The position numbers and the translations under genes were made by a program. A DNA stretch of 64,000 bases from Bog-756 sp963704585 (GTDB taxonomy: Bacteria > Actinomycetota > Acidimicrobiia > Acidimicrobiales > RAAP-2). The number at the start of each line of letters is the position of its first letter. Positions within the stretch are counted from its first letter, which is position 1. The DNA is taken from NCBI GenBank assembly GCA_963704585.1, contig OY969919.1, forward strand, positions 3,348,001 to 3,412,000. The letters run 5' to 3'. A model generated the notes under the pieces. It saw only the letters and a program-made list of their open reading frames with translations, did no database searches and was not told the origin of the DNA. Positions 31,281-42,600 of the stretch are shown piece after piece.

Positions 31281-32179
31281 TCAGGCGGTGGGCGAGACCC
31301 GGGCCATGTGGACGCCCACGTCGAGAGATTGTGAGTCGCCGCCGCCGAAGACGACGCCCTTGAGCGGGGAGACGTCGGCGTAGTCACGCCCCCACGCCGT
31401 GGTCACGTACGACGGTCGACCGACGCTCGTCGTTGGTCGGGTCGACGTCGAACCAACCGACGTCCGGGCAGGTAGACCGCAGCCAGGCGTGGAGGCTTCG
31501 GTGCCGAAGCGGGCCTCGCCGGGGGGCGGTGCCGTCTCGAGGTAGCCGCTCACGTACCGGGCGGCGAGGCCCATGCGACCGCACGCACCCGACGGCGAGG
31601 TGGGCGAAGTCCTGGCAGACGCCCCGCCGGATGCGCGAGGACCTCGTCGAGCGGGGTGGTGACCGAGGTGAACCCGGGGTCGTAGACGAAGTCGTCGTGG
31701 ATCCGCTCGGTCGAGCGCGGCGACGGCATCGACCAGCGGCCGCGCCCGGAGCGGAACGACGGCGTCGGCGTACTCGCGGACGGCAGACGGACCGTGGAGA
31801 CCAGGGGCGACTCGAAGCAGAACTCACGGGCGTCGAGCATCGGCGCGGACTGAGGTCGTTGGTCAGCAGGTCGAGCGGCCTCGCCCCCACGTCGGGCCCG
31901 ACGGCCGGCAGCGGGTGGGTTCGACTGGACGTCGACAGCGCTCGTTGCCGTCACCGTCAGCTCGTCGAACGGGCCGTCGACCGCGAAGGCGGTGACCGGG
32001 TTGCCGAAGAAGTCGGCGCTCGCTCCACTGGATACGGGGCCGGGCTCGACCACGAGCTCGCTCGGCGAGGCAGCGTCTGGCGGTGCCGTGTCCCGCGGGC
32101 GGAGGTGGGCCTCGTTGCGACAGCGGCAGACCGGCGCTCCGTAGCGGTAGTCGGTGCGGTGGAGGATCCGGTAGATCAC
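31281..32179 (-). pseudogene. Transglutaminase-like protein, frameshifted
   Basis: Starts at GTG 32179 (M-I-Y-R-I-L-H-R-T-D-Y-R-Y) with the N-terminal transglutaminase beta domain. The catalytic core appears in other frames: G-V-C-Q-D-F-A-H (Cys), R-S-L-H-A-W (His) and F-D-V-D-P-T-N (Asp). The end reads A-R-Y-V-S-G-Y-L-E-T then G-R-D-Y-A-D-V-S-P-L-K-G to the stop at 31281. At least three frame changes occur and the span is not a multiple of three. Intact relatives (~270-290 residues) sit beside alpha-E and permuted ATP-grasp genes. The GTGA overlap with the gene before it shows the operon was once translationally coupled. Confidence 0.75.
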
Positions 32180-34921
32180 GACCGACCACCCTGCCCGCCG
32201 ATCCGTGCGCCATCGAGCACCGAGAGTCGCTCGTCGGAGCGAAGTAGCCGTGCTCCGCAGCGAGTCGAGGAGCTCGCCCAGGCAGCCCGTCGACGATCGG
32301 CGAACACCGCGTCGAGCTCGGGCCGCAGGGAGGTCCGCGCACCGGGGGTCGACGACGTGTCCGGCGTCGGTGCCGTGGACGCGGTCCCGGAGGGCACGGG
32401 CGAGCGTCGAGGCCGAGACGCCCTCGTTGCCGAGGCGGTGGACCGAGGATCAGCTCGAGCAGCTCGTCCAGGTGGTCGATCAGGCACGTCCAGCTGGAAG
32501 GTGAGGCTCCGCGGGTTGAGCCGCGATCGAAGATCAGCAGGTCGACCGCACTTTCGACGTGCATGGCCGCGCCGGTCCGGCTGCCGGAAGATGATGAGGC
32601 TCTCGCGTCGCCTTGAGGAGCGACTCGACGAGCAGGTCCTCGACCGGGTCCGCCCGGCTGCACGACGAGCAGCTGACCGAATGAGCCCGACGAGCGACTG
32701 GGCGCGCTCGATCCGCCGACCGCTGTCGAGGAAGCGCCACGCTGTCGTCCCGCTCGAAGCTCTCGGCGACGATCCCCGCGATAGGGCGAGGAGCGACGCG
32801 TAGCCGGTGGAGCGCCCGGTCGAGCTCCGACGAGCTGGGTCGGCGGGCGCCGGCGGAGCCGAGCCGAGCTCGTCGTCGACGTCCCCCATCACCTGCCAGG
32901 TGTCGGTGGAGAGCTGCTCGCGCACGGAGTACGCCGCGTCGACGAGGAGCGCAAGGGTGGAGACCGAGGCTGCCGGCGACCTCGGGGTCGAGTTGCACCG
33001 CGAGTGCGTGGAGATCCGGCCGGCCGTCGGGTCGGGACCGCCAGCCGCGCCGGCGAACCCGCGCATGGCCTGCCCGGGCAGGTCGGGAGTCTGCCGTCGT
33101 CCGGTTCGGTGACGGGGTCGAACCCGGAGACCGCTCCGACTGTGCCGAGCAGGACGGCGAGCGACTCGGCCCCGCCGTCGTCGGCGCGAGTCGAGCGGTT
33201 GGTCGAGCCGGGTCAGGACCGTCCGGATCATCCGGATGAGGTGCTCGGCGTGCTCCGCGCTCCGCCCGAGCACGAAGAGCTGGGCCGCCGCGCGACCGGC
33301 AAGAGGGATCCGCACCCCCGTAGGAGGCGCCGGCCCACGGCCGGTGGTCCTCGACCGCGCGATCCAGGAGCTCTCCTGTGCGGCGGGTCCGGCGGTGGAG
33401 ACCCAGGTGTCCTTGCTCCACCCTGCTGACCGGCCTGCCTCCTGGGGTGCGGTCGGGTCAGCGAGCACGGTGGTCAGTCCGCCGGGAAGGACGGCGCATC
33501 CGTGCAGGTCGGCGCCGCGCGCTCGGTCATCACGAAGGCGCGGAGCACGACCGGTCGTGGCTCGAGGCACCGCCGAGGGCGACACGGTCGGTACGGTCGA
33601 CGGCTCGACGACCTCCCGGGCGAGCCACTCGGCGGGCCGGATCGCGGATGCGACGCCGGAGCTCGTCGGATTCGCCCGCGGAGAGCGTCGCTCCGAGGAT
33701 CGGCTGCGCCCTCGCCCTCGCCCGGAGGGGGACGATCCGACAGGTCTTCGAGCATGGAGAGCACGTGGGAGCACGCGCGTGCCTCGCCGCACCACCAGGT
33801 CTCCGGACCGCGGAGCTGCGGCTCCTCGCCGAGAAGCTGCGGCGAGAGCGAGTCGAGCAGGCCGCCGATCACCGGGTTCTCCGCGATCCCGCTCCCGAGC
33901 GGGTTGACGACGCGGACCCTGCCCGCTCGGACGACCTCGAGGAGCCCGGGAACGCCGAGCAGGGAGTCGGCCCGAAGCTCGACCGGGTCGCAGTAGGCGT
34001 CGTCGACGCGCCGGATCACCACGTCGACCCCTTCGAGGCCGGCGAGCGACCGGAGCCAGAGCCGGCCGTGCTCGACGACGAGATCGCGGCCTTCGGCGAG
34101 GGGGTAGCCGAGATACGAGGCGAGGTAGGCATGCTCGAACGTAGGTCTCGCTGCGCGCCCCGGGAGTGAGGATGACGATCCGGGGTTCGTCGGCGTGGCC
34201 GGGTGCCGCAGCCGGGCGAGTGCACGGCACGGATCGCTCGGAGGAAGCCGGCGAGGCGTTCGACGCCGGACTCGCGGTAGAGGGCCGGGAAGACCTTCGA
34301 GAAGCGCCGACCGGTTCACGAGCGCGTACCCGAGACCAGAGGGAGCCTGCACACGGTCGTCGAGGGCGCGGAAGCTCCCCGGAGCTGTCACGCACGAGGT
34401 CGACCGCGGAGGAACAGGGGCCGGGCCGGGCCGGGCGCGACCGCACCGACGCAGGGTCGCAGGAAGGCGGGGTCGGTGAGGACCGGCTCGGCGGGGATCG
34501 ATCCCTCGGCGAGGAGGCGCCGCGGGCCGTAGGAGGTCGGCCACCACGAGGTCGAGCAGCGCTGCCCGCTGGGCCAATCCGGCCTCGAGCTCCGTGCCAC
34601 TCCGCGTCGTCGAGGACGAGCGGGCATGGGTCGAGCGTGCCAGGGCGGACCGCTCCGACCCGTCGTCGTCGATGACGTTGTAGGTCGCACCTTCGGCGCG
34701 CAGCACCCGTACGAGCTCGTCTCGTCGGGCGAGCAGTCCGTCCGGGCCGAGCGCGCCGAGTTCTGCGGCGACCGCACGCCACCGGGTGTTGGACCGAGCC
34801 GTCGGGACGGACGGCACTCGTCGAGCCGACCAGGGGTCGGTCGGTACCCGTCCGGCGCGACGACACCGTCCGCCGGACGTGGCTCCCGCTGGTGGGACCC
34901 GGCCGGAGCCGCCGTGGTCAT
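32176..34921 (-). pseudogene. Circularly permuted ATP-grasp/alpha-E fusion protein, frameshifted
   Basis: Begins at ATG 34921, overlapping the previous stop (ATGA). The ATP-grasp half (DUF404/407-like) is visible as G-P-D-G-L-L-A-R-R-D-E-L, then A-P-S-G-L-G-Y-A-L-V-N-R, F-E-H-A-Y-L-A-S-Y-L-G, V-I-R-R-V-D-D-A-Y-C-D-P and G-S-G-I-A-E-N-P. The alpha-E half (DUF403-like) shows R-A-A-A-Q-L-F-V-L-G-R-S-A-E-H-A-E, S-V-R-E-Q-L-S-T-D-T-W and D-S-G-R-R-I-E-R-A. The pieces lie in all three frames, with many shifts over 2.7 kb. Family members (~850 residues) are predicted peptide-bond-forming enzymes of unknown product. Confidence 0.75.
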
Positions 34922-35913
34922 GACGCCTGCCGGCTCGCTGCATCCACCTGTCGAGCGGGGGTCGGAAGTAGGTCTCGTCGACGGCGGCATGGATCCCGGC
35001 GATCGCAACCTGCACGCCGTCGAGGAACTGGTCGAGACCCCCGAGTCGCCAGACGGGCTGACCGCCGCGGACGCGACGACCATGCGACGCGTTCGCACAG
35101 GCCTCGACCGCCGCTTCCGAGCGGGCGAGCGTCTTCAGGTGGGTGCGTGCCTCGGTCGAGGCAGGCGCTCACAGCCCGCGGGAAGCGATCGTCCTGCAGC
35201 AGGAACCGGAGGGTCGAGCCACCGTGCGGACGCGCCGGCATGGCCGCGGCGGAACGCCTGGTACGCGGCGAGCGATCGCAGGACCGCGGTCCAGTCGGAC
35301 GACCTCGTAGGGGCAGTCGTCCGCGCGACGGGTGGAGGTGGGCCGACCGGACGTCGAGGACTCGGGTGGTCAGGTCGGCACGCTCGAGGCACTGTCCGAT
35401 GACTGAGGAAGCTCATCGCCTCGTCCCGGCTCATGGTGCCGAGCAGGATCCCGTTGATCCGCTGGCAGCCGGCGACGACCCGGCGGAGCCACCGCACCCG
35501 CCCCTCGCGGGAGCCGGTCTCGGAGATGCGGTCGACGCACGTGGACCAGAGGTCGTTGCACACCTCCCATGCTTCGCGGGGGATCACGGGTCGGGCGGTC
35601 CGCAGGTTCTCCCGGGCCCGCCCGACGGCGGACAGGATCGACGAACCCTGCTCCTGCCCGTGCAGGACGAACTCGACCACGTCCTCCTCGCACGCGGACC
35701 ATTCGTCCGTCGCACCGGGCGACGGGTAGCGAAGCACGAACTCACTGTCGTACCCCCGCGATTGCGAGCAGTGGCTCCCAGCCCACGTCCTCGCCGACGG
35801 GGAGGTCGATGTGGGTGTCGCACGTGGACCTGCACGATCCGGGCCGTGCCCTCGGCGCGTTCGAGGTACCGCCCGGCCCAGTAGACGGCGTCGGCCATGC
35901 GTGCCAGCAGCAT
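34918..35913 (-). pseudogene. Alpha-E (DUF403) domain protein, frameshifted
   Basis: Starts M-L-L-A-R-M-A-D-A-V-Y-W-A-G-R-Y-L-E-R-A-E at ATG 35913 with AAGGAGC upstream. It continues in other frames: I-D-L-P-V-G-E-D-V-G-W-E-P-L-L, D-E-W-S-A-C-E-E-D-V-V-E-F, E-A-W-E-V-C-N-D-L-W, then L-R-F-L-L-Q-D-D-R-F-P-R-A-V and a C-terminal A-I-A-G-I-H-A-A-V-D-E-T. At least five frame changes are needed, yet the span (332 codons) matches intact alpha-E proteins. Helical partner of the permuted ATP-grasp enzyme next to it. Confidence 0.75.
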
Positions 35914-36000
35914 CGTGCGCTCCTTGGTCGTGCTCCTTGGTGTCGCTCGGGTCCGTCGACAGCGATCGGTGCCGTCGGGCGGCTCGTCAGGATCACTGGC

Positions 36001-37532
36001 TCACGCGTCCGACCGGCTGCTCCGCGGGGGCCAGGACCCTCGGTCCGTCCGACGGCCCGCGTCGGGACCCGGGTGCCGGAGGGCGCGACGGGAGACGTCG
36101 ACGACCCAGGTGTCCTTGCTCCCGCCCCCCTGGGACGAGTTCACGACGAGCGACCCTTCCCGGCGGGCGACCCTGGTCAGGCCACCACGCGTCACGTAGG
36201 CGCCGTCGGGCCCGAGCAGTGTGAAGGGGCGGAGATCGACGTGGCGCGGGGCGATGCGCCCGTCGCAGAGGGTCGGGGCGGTCGACAGCGGGAGGATGGG
36301 CTGCGCGACCCAGCGGCCCGGATCGCCGGGAGATCCGCCTCGGCAACGTCGTGCAGTTCGCTCGGGGTGGCCTGGGAACCGACGAGCGACCCCGTATCCG
36401 CCCGACTCGTTGGCCGGCTTGACGACCAATCGGCCGAGATTGGCGAGCACGAATCCAGCGATTCGCCGTCGCCGCAGCGCAGCGTCGGGCACCGTGGCCA
36501 GGACGGGCTCCTCGCCGAGGTAGAAGCGGATGAGATCGGGTACGTAGGGGTAGATCTGCTTGTCGTCGGCGATCCCGGAGCCCGGCGCGTTGACGAGCGC
36601 AACCCGCCCGGCTCGCCACGACCGCATGAGCCCGGGGACCCCGAGGAGCGAGTCCGGGTAGGAAGACCTCCGGGTCGAGGAAGAGGTCGTCGGTCCGCCT
36701 GTAGACGACGTCGACCCGTTGGTGGCCGTCGACCGTGCGGGCGTAGACCGCGTCGTCGTCGAGGACGGCCAGGTCGTCGCCCTCGACAAGCTCGACGCCC
36801 AGCTGCTGGGCGAGGAAGGCGTGCTCGAAGTAGGCGGCGTTGTGGACACCCGGCGTGAGCACGACGATCGTCGGGTCGCCGGCCACCGGCGAGACCGAAG
36901 CCAGCAGGCCCGCAAGGCGGCCGATGTATGGGTCGACCGGCTCGATGCTGTAGTGGCGGAAGAGCTCGGGGAAGATGTGCTTGGCGACCATCCGGTTCTC
37001 GAGGAGGTACGACACGCCCGAAGGGACCCGGAGGTTGTCCTCGAGGACGAAGACGGTCCCGTCGTCGTGGCGGACGAGGTCGCTGCCGCAGATGTGGGCC
37101 CAGATCCCACCCGGGTGGGTCGACGCCGACGCACGCGGGCGAAAGTTCGGCGAGTCACGGACGAGCGAGGACGGGACGACCCCCGCGTCCAGGCACGACT
37201 GGTCGTGGTAGACGTCGTCGATGAAGAGGTTGAGGGCGTTGAGTCGCTGGACCAGGCCGGTCTCGACGATCAGCCACTCGCACGGAGTCGACGACCCTCG
37301 GGATCACGTCGAACGGCCAGGGGCGGTCGATCCCCGACGACCCGTCGTAGACGGTGAACGTGACCCCGATCGCGCGGATCTCGCGGTCCGCTGCCGCCTG
37401 CCGCTCGGCGAGTACGCGGAGCCCGAGGTCGCCGAGGTGCCGCCACAGCGTCGACGCGGCCGGCCGCGGTGCCCCGTCCGGGCCGATCAGCTCGTCGTAG
37501 TAGGCGCCCGGGTCGTACACAGGACCGGTCAC
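36001..37532 (-). pseudogene. Circularly permuted ATP-grasp (DUF404/407) protein, frameshifted
   Basis: Starts at GTG 37532: V-Y-D-P-G-A-Y-Y-D-E-L, then I-G-V-T-F-T-V-Y-D. After a shift near 37283 a long good stretch follows, with H-D-D-G-T-V-F-V-L-E-D-N-L-R-V-P-S-G and E-N-R-M-V-A-K, then V-V-L-T-P-G-V-H-N-A-A-Y-F-E-H-A-F-L-A. Another shift near 36660 leads to V-N-A-P-G-S-G-I-A-D-D-K, then L-V-V-K-P-A-N-E-S-G-G-Y-G, Y-V-T-R-G-G-L-T-R-V-A and G-G-S-K-D-T-W-V. About six frame changes are needed. First gene of the minus-strand cluster; divergent from acpP. Confidence 0.75.
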
Positions 37533-37677
37533 CGCCCGACCTCGGTCCCCCTGGCCGTCCCGCCGCAGCACGGGCCGCGCCAGACCGGTCGGAGGGATCC
37601 ACTCGATCCGTCATACGCGCGGCCGTGGGTCTGCCCGGTTGCCGCCGTGTTTCGACTGGGTGGATGTCACCGTCCGG

Positions 37678-37683
37678 TAACAT
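37678..37683 (+). promoter_or_regulatory. -10 box TAACAT of acpP
   Basis: TAACAT lies about 60 nt before GTG 37743, giving a short leader that carries CAGGAGAC as ribosome-binding site. No good -35 was seen. Confidence 0.45.
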
Positions 37684-37742
37684 CGGACCGCAACGGGGAC
37701 CAGGCCCGGGACGAGCCCGGACGGTAACCCACAGGAGACACC

Positions 37743-38039
37743 GTGCCCGCAGAGACCCACGTCGAGAAGGGTCCGCTCGACCGCCAGCAGGTCCTCGACC
37801 TCATCCGCGACCTGCTCGCGGACATCCTCGAGATCGAACCGTCGGCCATCGCAGAGTCGTCGTCGTTCGCCGAGGACCTCGACGCGGACTCCCTCGCACT
37901 GATCGAGCTGGTGGAGGGCCTCGAGGAGGAGCTGGGCGAGCGCTCCGTCGGCTTCCGAATCGAGGACGAGGACCTCGAGGAGCTGCGCACCGTGCGCGAC
38001 GCCGTCGACTACGTCACCGCCAAACTCGGGGGGACCTGA
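37743..38039 (+). CDS. acpP: Acyl carrier protein
   Basis: A 98-residue ACP starting at GTG 37743. The 4'-phosphopantetheine attachment Ser is in E-D-L-D-A-D-S-L-A-L-I-E-L-V-E. It is longer than E. coli ACP (78) at both ends and has an unusual basic-acidic segment (S-V-G-F-R-I-E-D-E-D) between helices II and III. As usual it is followed by rnc. The acyl chain carrier for fatty-acid synthesis, serving also PlsX, which is displaced by ~9 kb here. Confidence 0.9.
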   Translation: MPAETHVEKGPLDRQQVLDLIRDLLADILEIEPSAIAESSSFAEDLDADSLALIELVEGLEEELGERSVGFRIEDEDLEELRTVRDAVDYVTAKLGGT

Positions 38040-38048
38040 GGCGGGAGG

Positions 38049-38777
38049 ATGTCCATCTCTCCCGGCGCAGGGGTTCCCGCCGGTCTCGACCGGCTGGCTC
38101 GCCGGATCACCCACCGCTTCACCCGTCCCGAGCTGCTCGAGCAGGCGATGGCGCATCGTTCGTGGTGCGCCGAGCAGGGCGGCCTCGTCTCGAACGAGCG
38201 CCTCGAGTTCCTCGGAGACGCCGTGCTCGGACTGGCGGTCGCCGAGCACACCTACCGGACCTATCCGGAGCTCTCGGACGGCCTGATGTCCAAGGTCCGT
38301 GCCTCGGTCGTCAACACCCGCAGCCTGGCGGAGGTCGCGATCGAGCTCGGGATCGACGAGCACCTCCGCCTCGGGCGGGGCGAGGACCAGTCGGGCGGGC
38401 GCGAGAAGGAGTCGATCCTCGCCGACGCGACCGAGGCGGTGATCGGCGCCGTCTACCTCGACGGTGGGCTCGAGGTGGCGGAACGCCTGGTCCTGCTCCT
38501 GCTCGGGGACCGGATCACGGCCGCTGTGGGCGAGCCCGGCGAGTCCGACCACAAGAGCCGGCTCCAGGAGCAGTCGGTCCATCTCGGCCAGGGCGTGCCC
38601 CGCTACGAGGTCGTGGGCTCGGGGCCTGATCACGCCCGTCGCTACCGGGCCACGGTGTACGTTGCTGGCCGACGCCTCGGCACGGGGGAGGGGCGGTCCA
38701 AGAAGGACGCCGAGCAGGCGGCCGCCCGGGCGGCCTGCGGCTCCTCCGAGGTCGAGAGAGGCGGGGGGGATGCCTGA
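38049..38777 (+). CDS. rnc: Ribonuclease III
   Basis: A 242-residue RNase III. The signature N-E-R-L-E-F-L-G-D-A-V-L-G holds the catalytic acids, and the second acid helix is L-A-D-A-T-E-A-V-I-G-A-V-Y. A C-terminal double-stranded-RNA-binding domain follows (S-R-L-Q-E-Q-S-V ... G-R-S-K-K-D-A-E-Q-A-A-A). It processes rRNA and structured mRNA. ATG 38049 has GGGAGG immediately against it, so spacing is unusually short. It overlaps mutM by 8 nt. Confidence 0.93.
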   Translation: MSISPGAGVPAGLDRLARRITHRFTRPELLEQAMAHRSWCAEQGGLVSNERLEFLGDAVLGLAVAEHTYRTYPELSDGLMSKVRASVVNTRSLAEVAIELGIDEHLRLGRGEDQSGGREKESILADATEAVIGAVYLDGGLEVAERLVLLLLGDRITAAVGEPGESDHKSRLQEQSVHLGQGVPRYEVVGSGPDHARRYRATVYVAGRRLGTGEGRSKKDAEQAAARAACGSSEVERGGGDA

Positions 38778-39612
38778 GCTTCCCGAGGTCGAGACGATCC
38801 GACGGGATCTCCTGGGGGAGGTCGTCGGCCGCAAGATCAAGGCCGTCGAGGTGCGGAACGGTCGGACGGTCCGCCGCCATCCGAGCGCCAAGCAGTTCCG
38901 CTCCCTCCTCGAGGGCCACACCATCAAGTCGATCGACCGGGCCGGCAAGTACCTCCTCCTCGGGCTCGACGACGGGGCGACCCTCGTCGTGCACCTCGGG
39001 ATGAGCGGCCAGCTCCAGCGGGTCAAGAGCCTGAAGGAGCCGAAGGTCCCCCACACCCACGCGGTCATCACCTTCACGCAGGGCGGCCAGCTCCGCTTCG
39101 TCGACCCGCGCACCTTCGGCGAGCTCTTCGTGTCCGCCGCGCCGGCCGACGGCGAGTCGCCCCTGCCCGAGCTCTCCCACCTCGGCTTCGACCCGCTCGA
39201 GGACGTGATGAGCTGGGAGAAGTTCTGGGTCCTGCTCGCGTCGCACAAGGCGGGGCTGAAGGCGCTCCTCATGGACCAGGAGTTCGTGGCCGGCATCGGC
39301 AACATGTACGCGGACGAGATCCTCTTCGCCGCGGGACTGCGCTACGACCGGCGGTCGGACTCGCTCTCGTCCCAGGAGGTGCGCCGGCTGTACCGGGCGA
39401 TGGTCGAGACGCTCGCGGAGGCGGTCAAGCGGCGCGGCTCCTCGCTCGCCGACGAGCAGTACCGGGACCTGTTCGGGGAGATCGGCGACTACCAGGATCA
39501 GCACCAGGCCTACGACCGCGAGGGGCAGGCCTGCCGGCGCTGCCGGTCGACGATCGTGCGGGTGAAGTCGGGCGGTCGCTCCACGTTCTTCTGCGAGCAC
39601 TGCCAGGTGTGA
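38770..39612 (+). CDS. mutM: Formamidopyrimidine-DNA glycosylase (Fpg)
   Basis: A 280-residue Fpg. After Met come P-E-L-P-E-V-E-T-I (catalytic Pro and Glu), V-H-L-G-M-S-G-Q-L, the helix-two-turn-helix G-I-G-N-M-Y-A-D-E-I-L-F and a C-terminal zinc finger C-R-R-C ... C-E-H-C. It removes 8-oxoguanine and cuts the abasic strand. ATG 38770 lies inside rnc. The acpP-rnc-mutM-smc order is a common actinobacterial block. Confidence 0.95.
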   Translation: MPELPEVETIRRDLLGEVVGRKIKAVEVRNGRTVRRHPSAKQFRSLLEGHTIKSIDRAGKYLLLGLDDGATLVVHLGMSGQLQRVKSLKEPKVPHTHAVITFTQGGQLRFVDPRTFGELFVSAAPADGESPLPELSHLGFDPLEDVMSWEKFWVLLASHKAGLKALLMDQEFVAGIGNMYADEILFAAGLRYDRRSDSLSSQEVRRLYRAMVETLAEAVKRRGSSLADEQYRDLFGEIGDYQDQHQAYDREGQACRRCRSTIVRVKSGGRSTFFCEHCQV

Positions 39613-39645
39613 CCGGCCTCCACCGCGGGGTCGGGATCGTGCCGG

Positions 39646-39651
39646 TAGGGT
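39646..39651 (+). promoter_or_regulatory. -10 box TAGGGT before smc
   Basis: TAGGGT lies 9 nt before GTG 39661. The spacing puts the transcript start within 1-3 nt of the start codon, so smc mRNA should be leaderless or nearly so. Confidence 0.5.
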
Positions 39652-39660
39652 GAGCGGCCG

Positions 39661-42600
39661 GTGTTCCTGAAGTCGCTCTCCATCAAGGGGTTCAAATCGT
39701 TCGCGGATCCCGCGGTGCTCGAATTCGAGCCCGGGATCACCGTCGTGGTGGGACCGAACGGGAGCGGCAAGTCGAACGTCGTCGACGCCGTCGCCTGGGT
39801 GCTCGGGGCCCAGGGGCCGCGGTCGCTCCGGTCCCACAAGATGGAGGACGTCATCTTCGTGGGCACCGCGAACCGACCGGCGCTCGGGCGCGCCGAGGTC
39901 TCGCTCACCATCGACAACAGCTCGGGCAGGCTCCCCACCGATCTCGCCGAGATCACGATCACCCGCACCCTCTTCCGCTCGGGTGACTCGGAATACTCGA
40001 TCAACCGTGCCCCGTGCCGCCTCCTCGACATCCAGGAGCTGCTCTCGGACACGGGCGTGGGCCGCCAGCAGCATGTGATCATCAGCCAGGGCCACCTCGA
40101 CGCGGTCCTCGAGGCGCGACCGGAGGACCGCCGTGCGGTCATCGAGGAGGCCGCGGGCGTCCTCAAGTACCGCCGGCGCCGCGAGCGCGCCGAACGCCGG
40201 CTCGCGGCGACCGAGGAGAACCTCGAGCGCCTTTTCGACCTGGTCCGGGAGGTCAAGCGGCAGATCCGCCCCCTCGAGCGGCAGGCGGCAGCGGCGCGCT
40301 CGTCGGCCGTGCTCGCCGAGGAGCTCCGGTCGATCCGGCTCCACCTGGCCGGCGCCGAGCTCCGCGAGCTCGACCAGCGCCACGCAGCGGGCGAACGGCT
40401 CCGGACCGCCCTGCAGGCCGACGAGTCGACGCTCCGGCGCGACCTCGACGCACTCGACGCGGACACCGCCCGCACGGCGGGCGAGCTCTCCGCCGAGCGC
40501 GAGTCGGGTCTCGCCGCAGCGCTCGCCCGCGCCGAGGGCATGGTCGAGCGCGCCCGTGGCATCACCGGGGTACTGCGCGAGCGGCAGCGCTCGCTCGCGC
40601 AGGCGCTCGACGCGGCGGCCGACGCCGACGTCGTCTCGACCCTCGAGGCCGAGGGCGCGCGCCTCGCGGTCGAGCTCGAGGAGGCCGATGCCGAGGCCGC
40701 CGCCCTCGCGCCCGGGCAGTCCGAGTTGGCCGACGTCGAGGCCGCGCTCGCGGCCGAGCTCGACACGCACCTCGCGCGACTCGACGCGTCAGGGGCCGGG
40801 GACGAGCTCCGCCGCGCGGACGAGGCGGTCTCGGTCGTGCGCGGGCAGCTCGCATCGCTCGACCACTCGCTCGAACGGGACGGACGCACCCTCGACCAGC
40901 TCGCGGCGCGCCTCGCGTCGACCGAGCGTCGGGTCGCCGTCCTCGAGGAGGAGGACCGGACGCTCGGTGCGCAGCTCACAGGAACGGAGGCGGCACGCCA
41001 CCGCCTGCAGGCCGCGGTCGCCGAAACGGAGTCCGCCCATGCCGGGGCAGCCGCACGGCTCGAAGTCGCCGAGGAGGCGCTGCGCCAGGCCGAGCAGGAA
41101 CAGGCGCGTGCGGGTGCGCGGGCGGACGCCCTCGCCCGTGCACTCGACGAGGCGCGCGGCGCGGCCGGCGCCGAACTGCTCGCCGGCGTCGAGGGGGTGG
41201 TCGGGACGCTGCTCGACCTGGTCGTCGTCGACGAGGGATGGGGCGACGCCTTCGAGGCGGCCGCAGGGGCCTCGCTCGCGGCGGTCGTCGTCTCGGGGAG
41301 CGGCCCGGCGCGCCAGGCGCTCTCACGGCTCCGTCAGGGCGGGGAGACCGGGGCCGTGCTCGCGCTCACCGAGTCGGCGGCCACGGCAGCGGGCACCGGA
41401 CCTGCCGGGAGCCCTCCCGGCACCGAGCCGGTCCGCGCCCACGTGCGGCCGCGTGAGGGCGGCGAGGGAGCGGCCCTCGACCGACTCCTCGACACCCTGC
41501 TCGCGAGCTCGTGCTGTGCGCTCGACGGCTGGACCGCGGCGATCGACCTCGCGCTCGCCCGGCCGGACCTGGTCGTCGTCACCCGGGACGGCGACCGCTT
41601 CTCGTCGACGGGATGGCGCGTCCGCGCTGCCGGCGGCGTGGTCACGGCCGCGCTCGTCGAGGAGGCGGCAGCCCGTGCGGAGATGGCGCGGATGGCGGTC
41701 GCGACCGCTGCGGACGAGCGCGTCGCTGCGCGCCGGGAGGTCGAGCACACCCGGGATGCCGCGGCGGAGGCCCTCCGCGCGGACGACCGGAACGAGGACG
41801 CCCATCTGGCCGCGCGCGCAGGCCGCCAGCGCGTCGCCGACGACCACGCGATCCTCGTCGCGGAACAGGGCGAGCTCCGGCGGAGCCACGACGAGCTCGC
41901 GGACCGCATCGAGCGTGACCATGCCACCGTCGGCGACCTCATCGCACGGCTTCCGGTCCTCGAGGAGACTGCTGCCGCGGCGGGATCGCACCACGAGACG
42001 GCACGAGCCGAGCGCCGGGACATCGACGAGCGGATCGCCGAAGCCGCAGGCCGGCGGAAGTCCTGGGAGGTCCGCATCGGGGGCATCGAGGAGCGCCGTC
42101 GGGTGCTCTCGGCCCGGCTCGCCGAGGTCGAGCGACGCCTGACCGGTCACGCGGACGAGCGCCGCGAAGCGGAGCGCCGCCGGCGGCGGCTCGAGGCGGA
42201 CGCGACCGCAGTCCGCCGGCTCGGCGAGCTCGTCGGAACGGCGCAGTCAGGGCTCGAGTCCGCGCTCGACGAGCTCCGCGAACGCCACGAGCGGCAGCTC
42301 CGCGCCGTGCGCGAGGGTGGCGCCCGGCTGGAGGAGCTTCGACGGCGCCGCACGAGCGGCGAGCAGGAGCTCGCGACGGTGCGGACCTCGCTGCAAAAGG
42401 TCGAGCTCGACCTGGTCGAGGCGACCATCCGGCGGGAGTCGCTCGTCGAATCGGCCCGGCGCGAGCTCACGTGCCTGCCCGAGGAGGCGCTCGCCGCGCC
42501 ACCGCCGCTCCTGCCCGAGGGCGTCGACGCCCCCACCCGCGCCGCCGGGCTCGAAGCCGAGCTCGCGGCGCTCGGTCCGGTCAACCCGCTCGCCCTCGAG

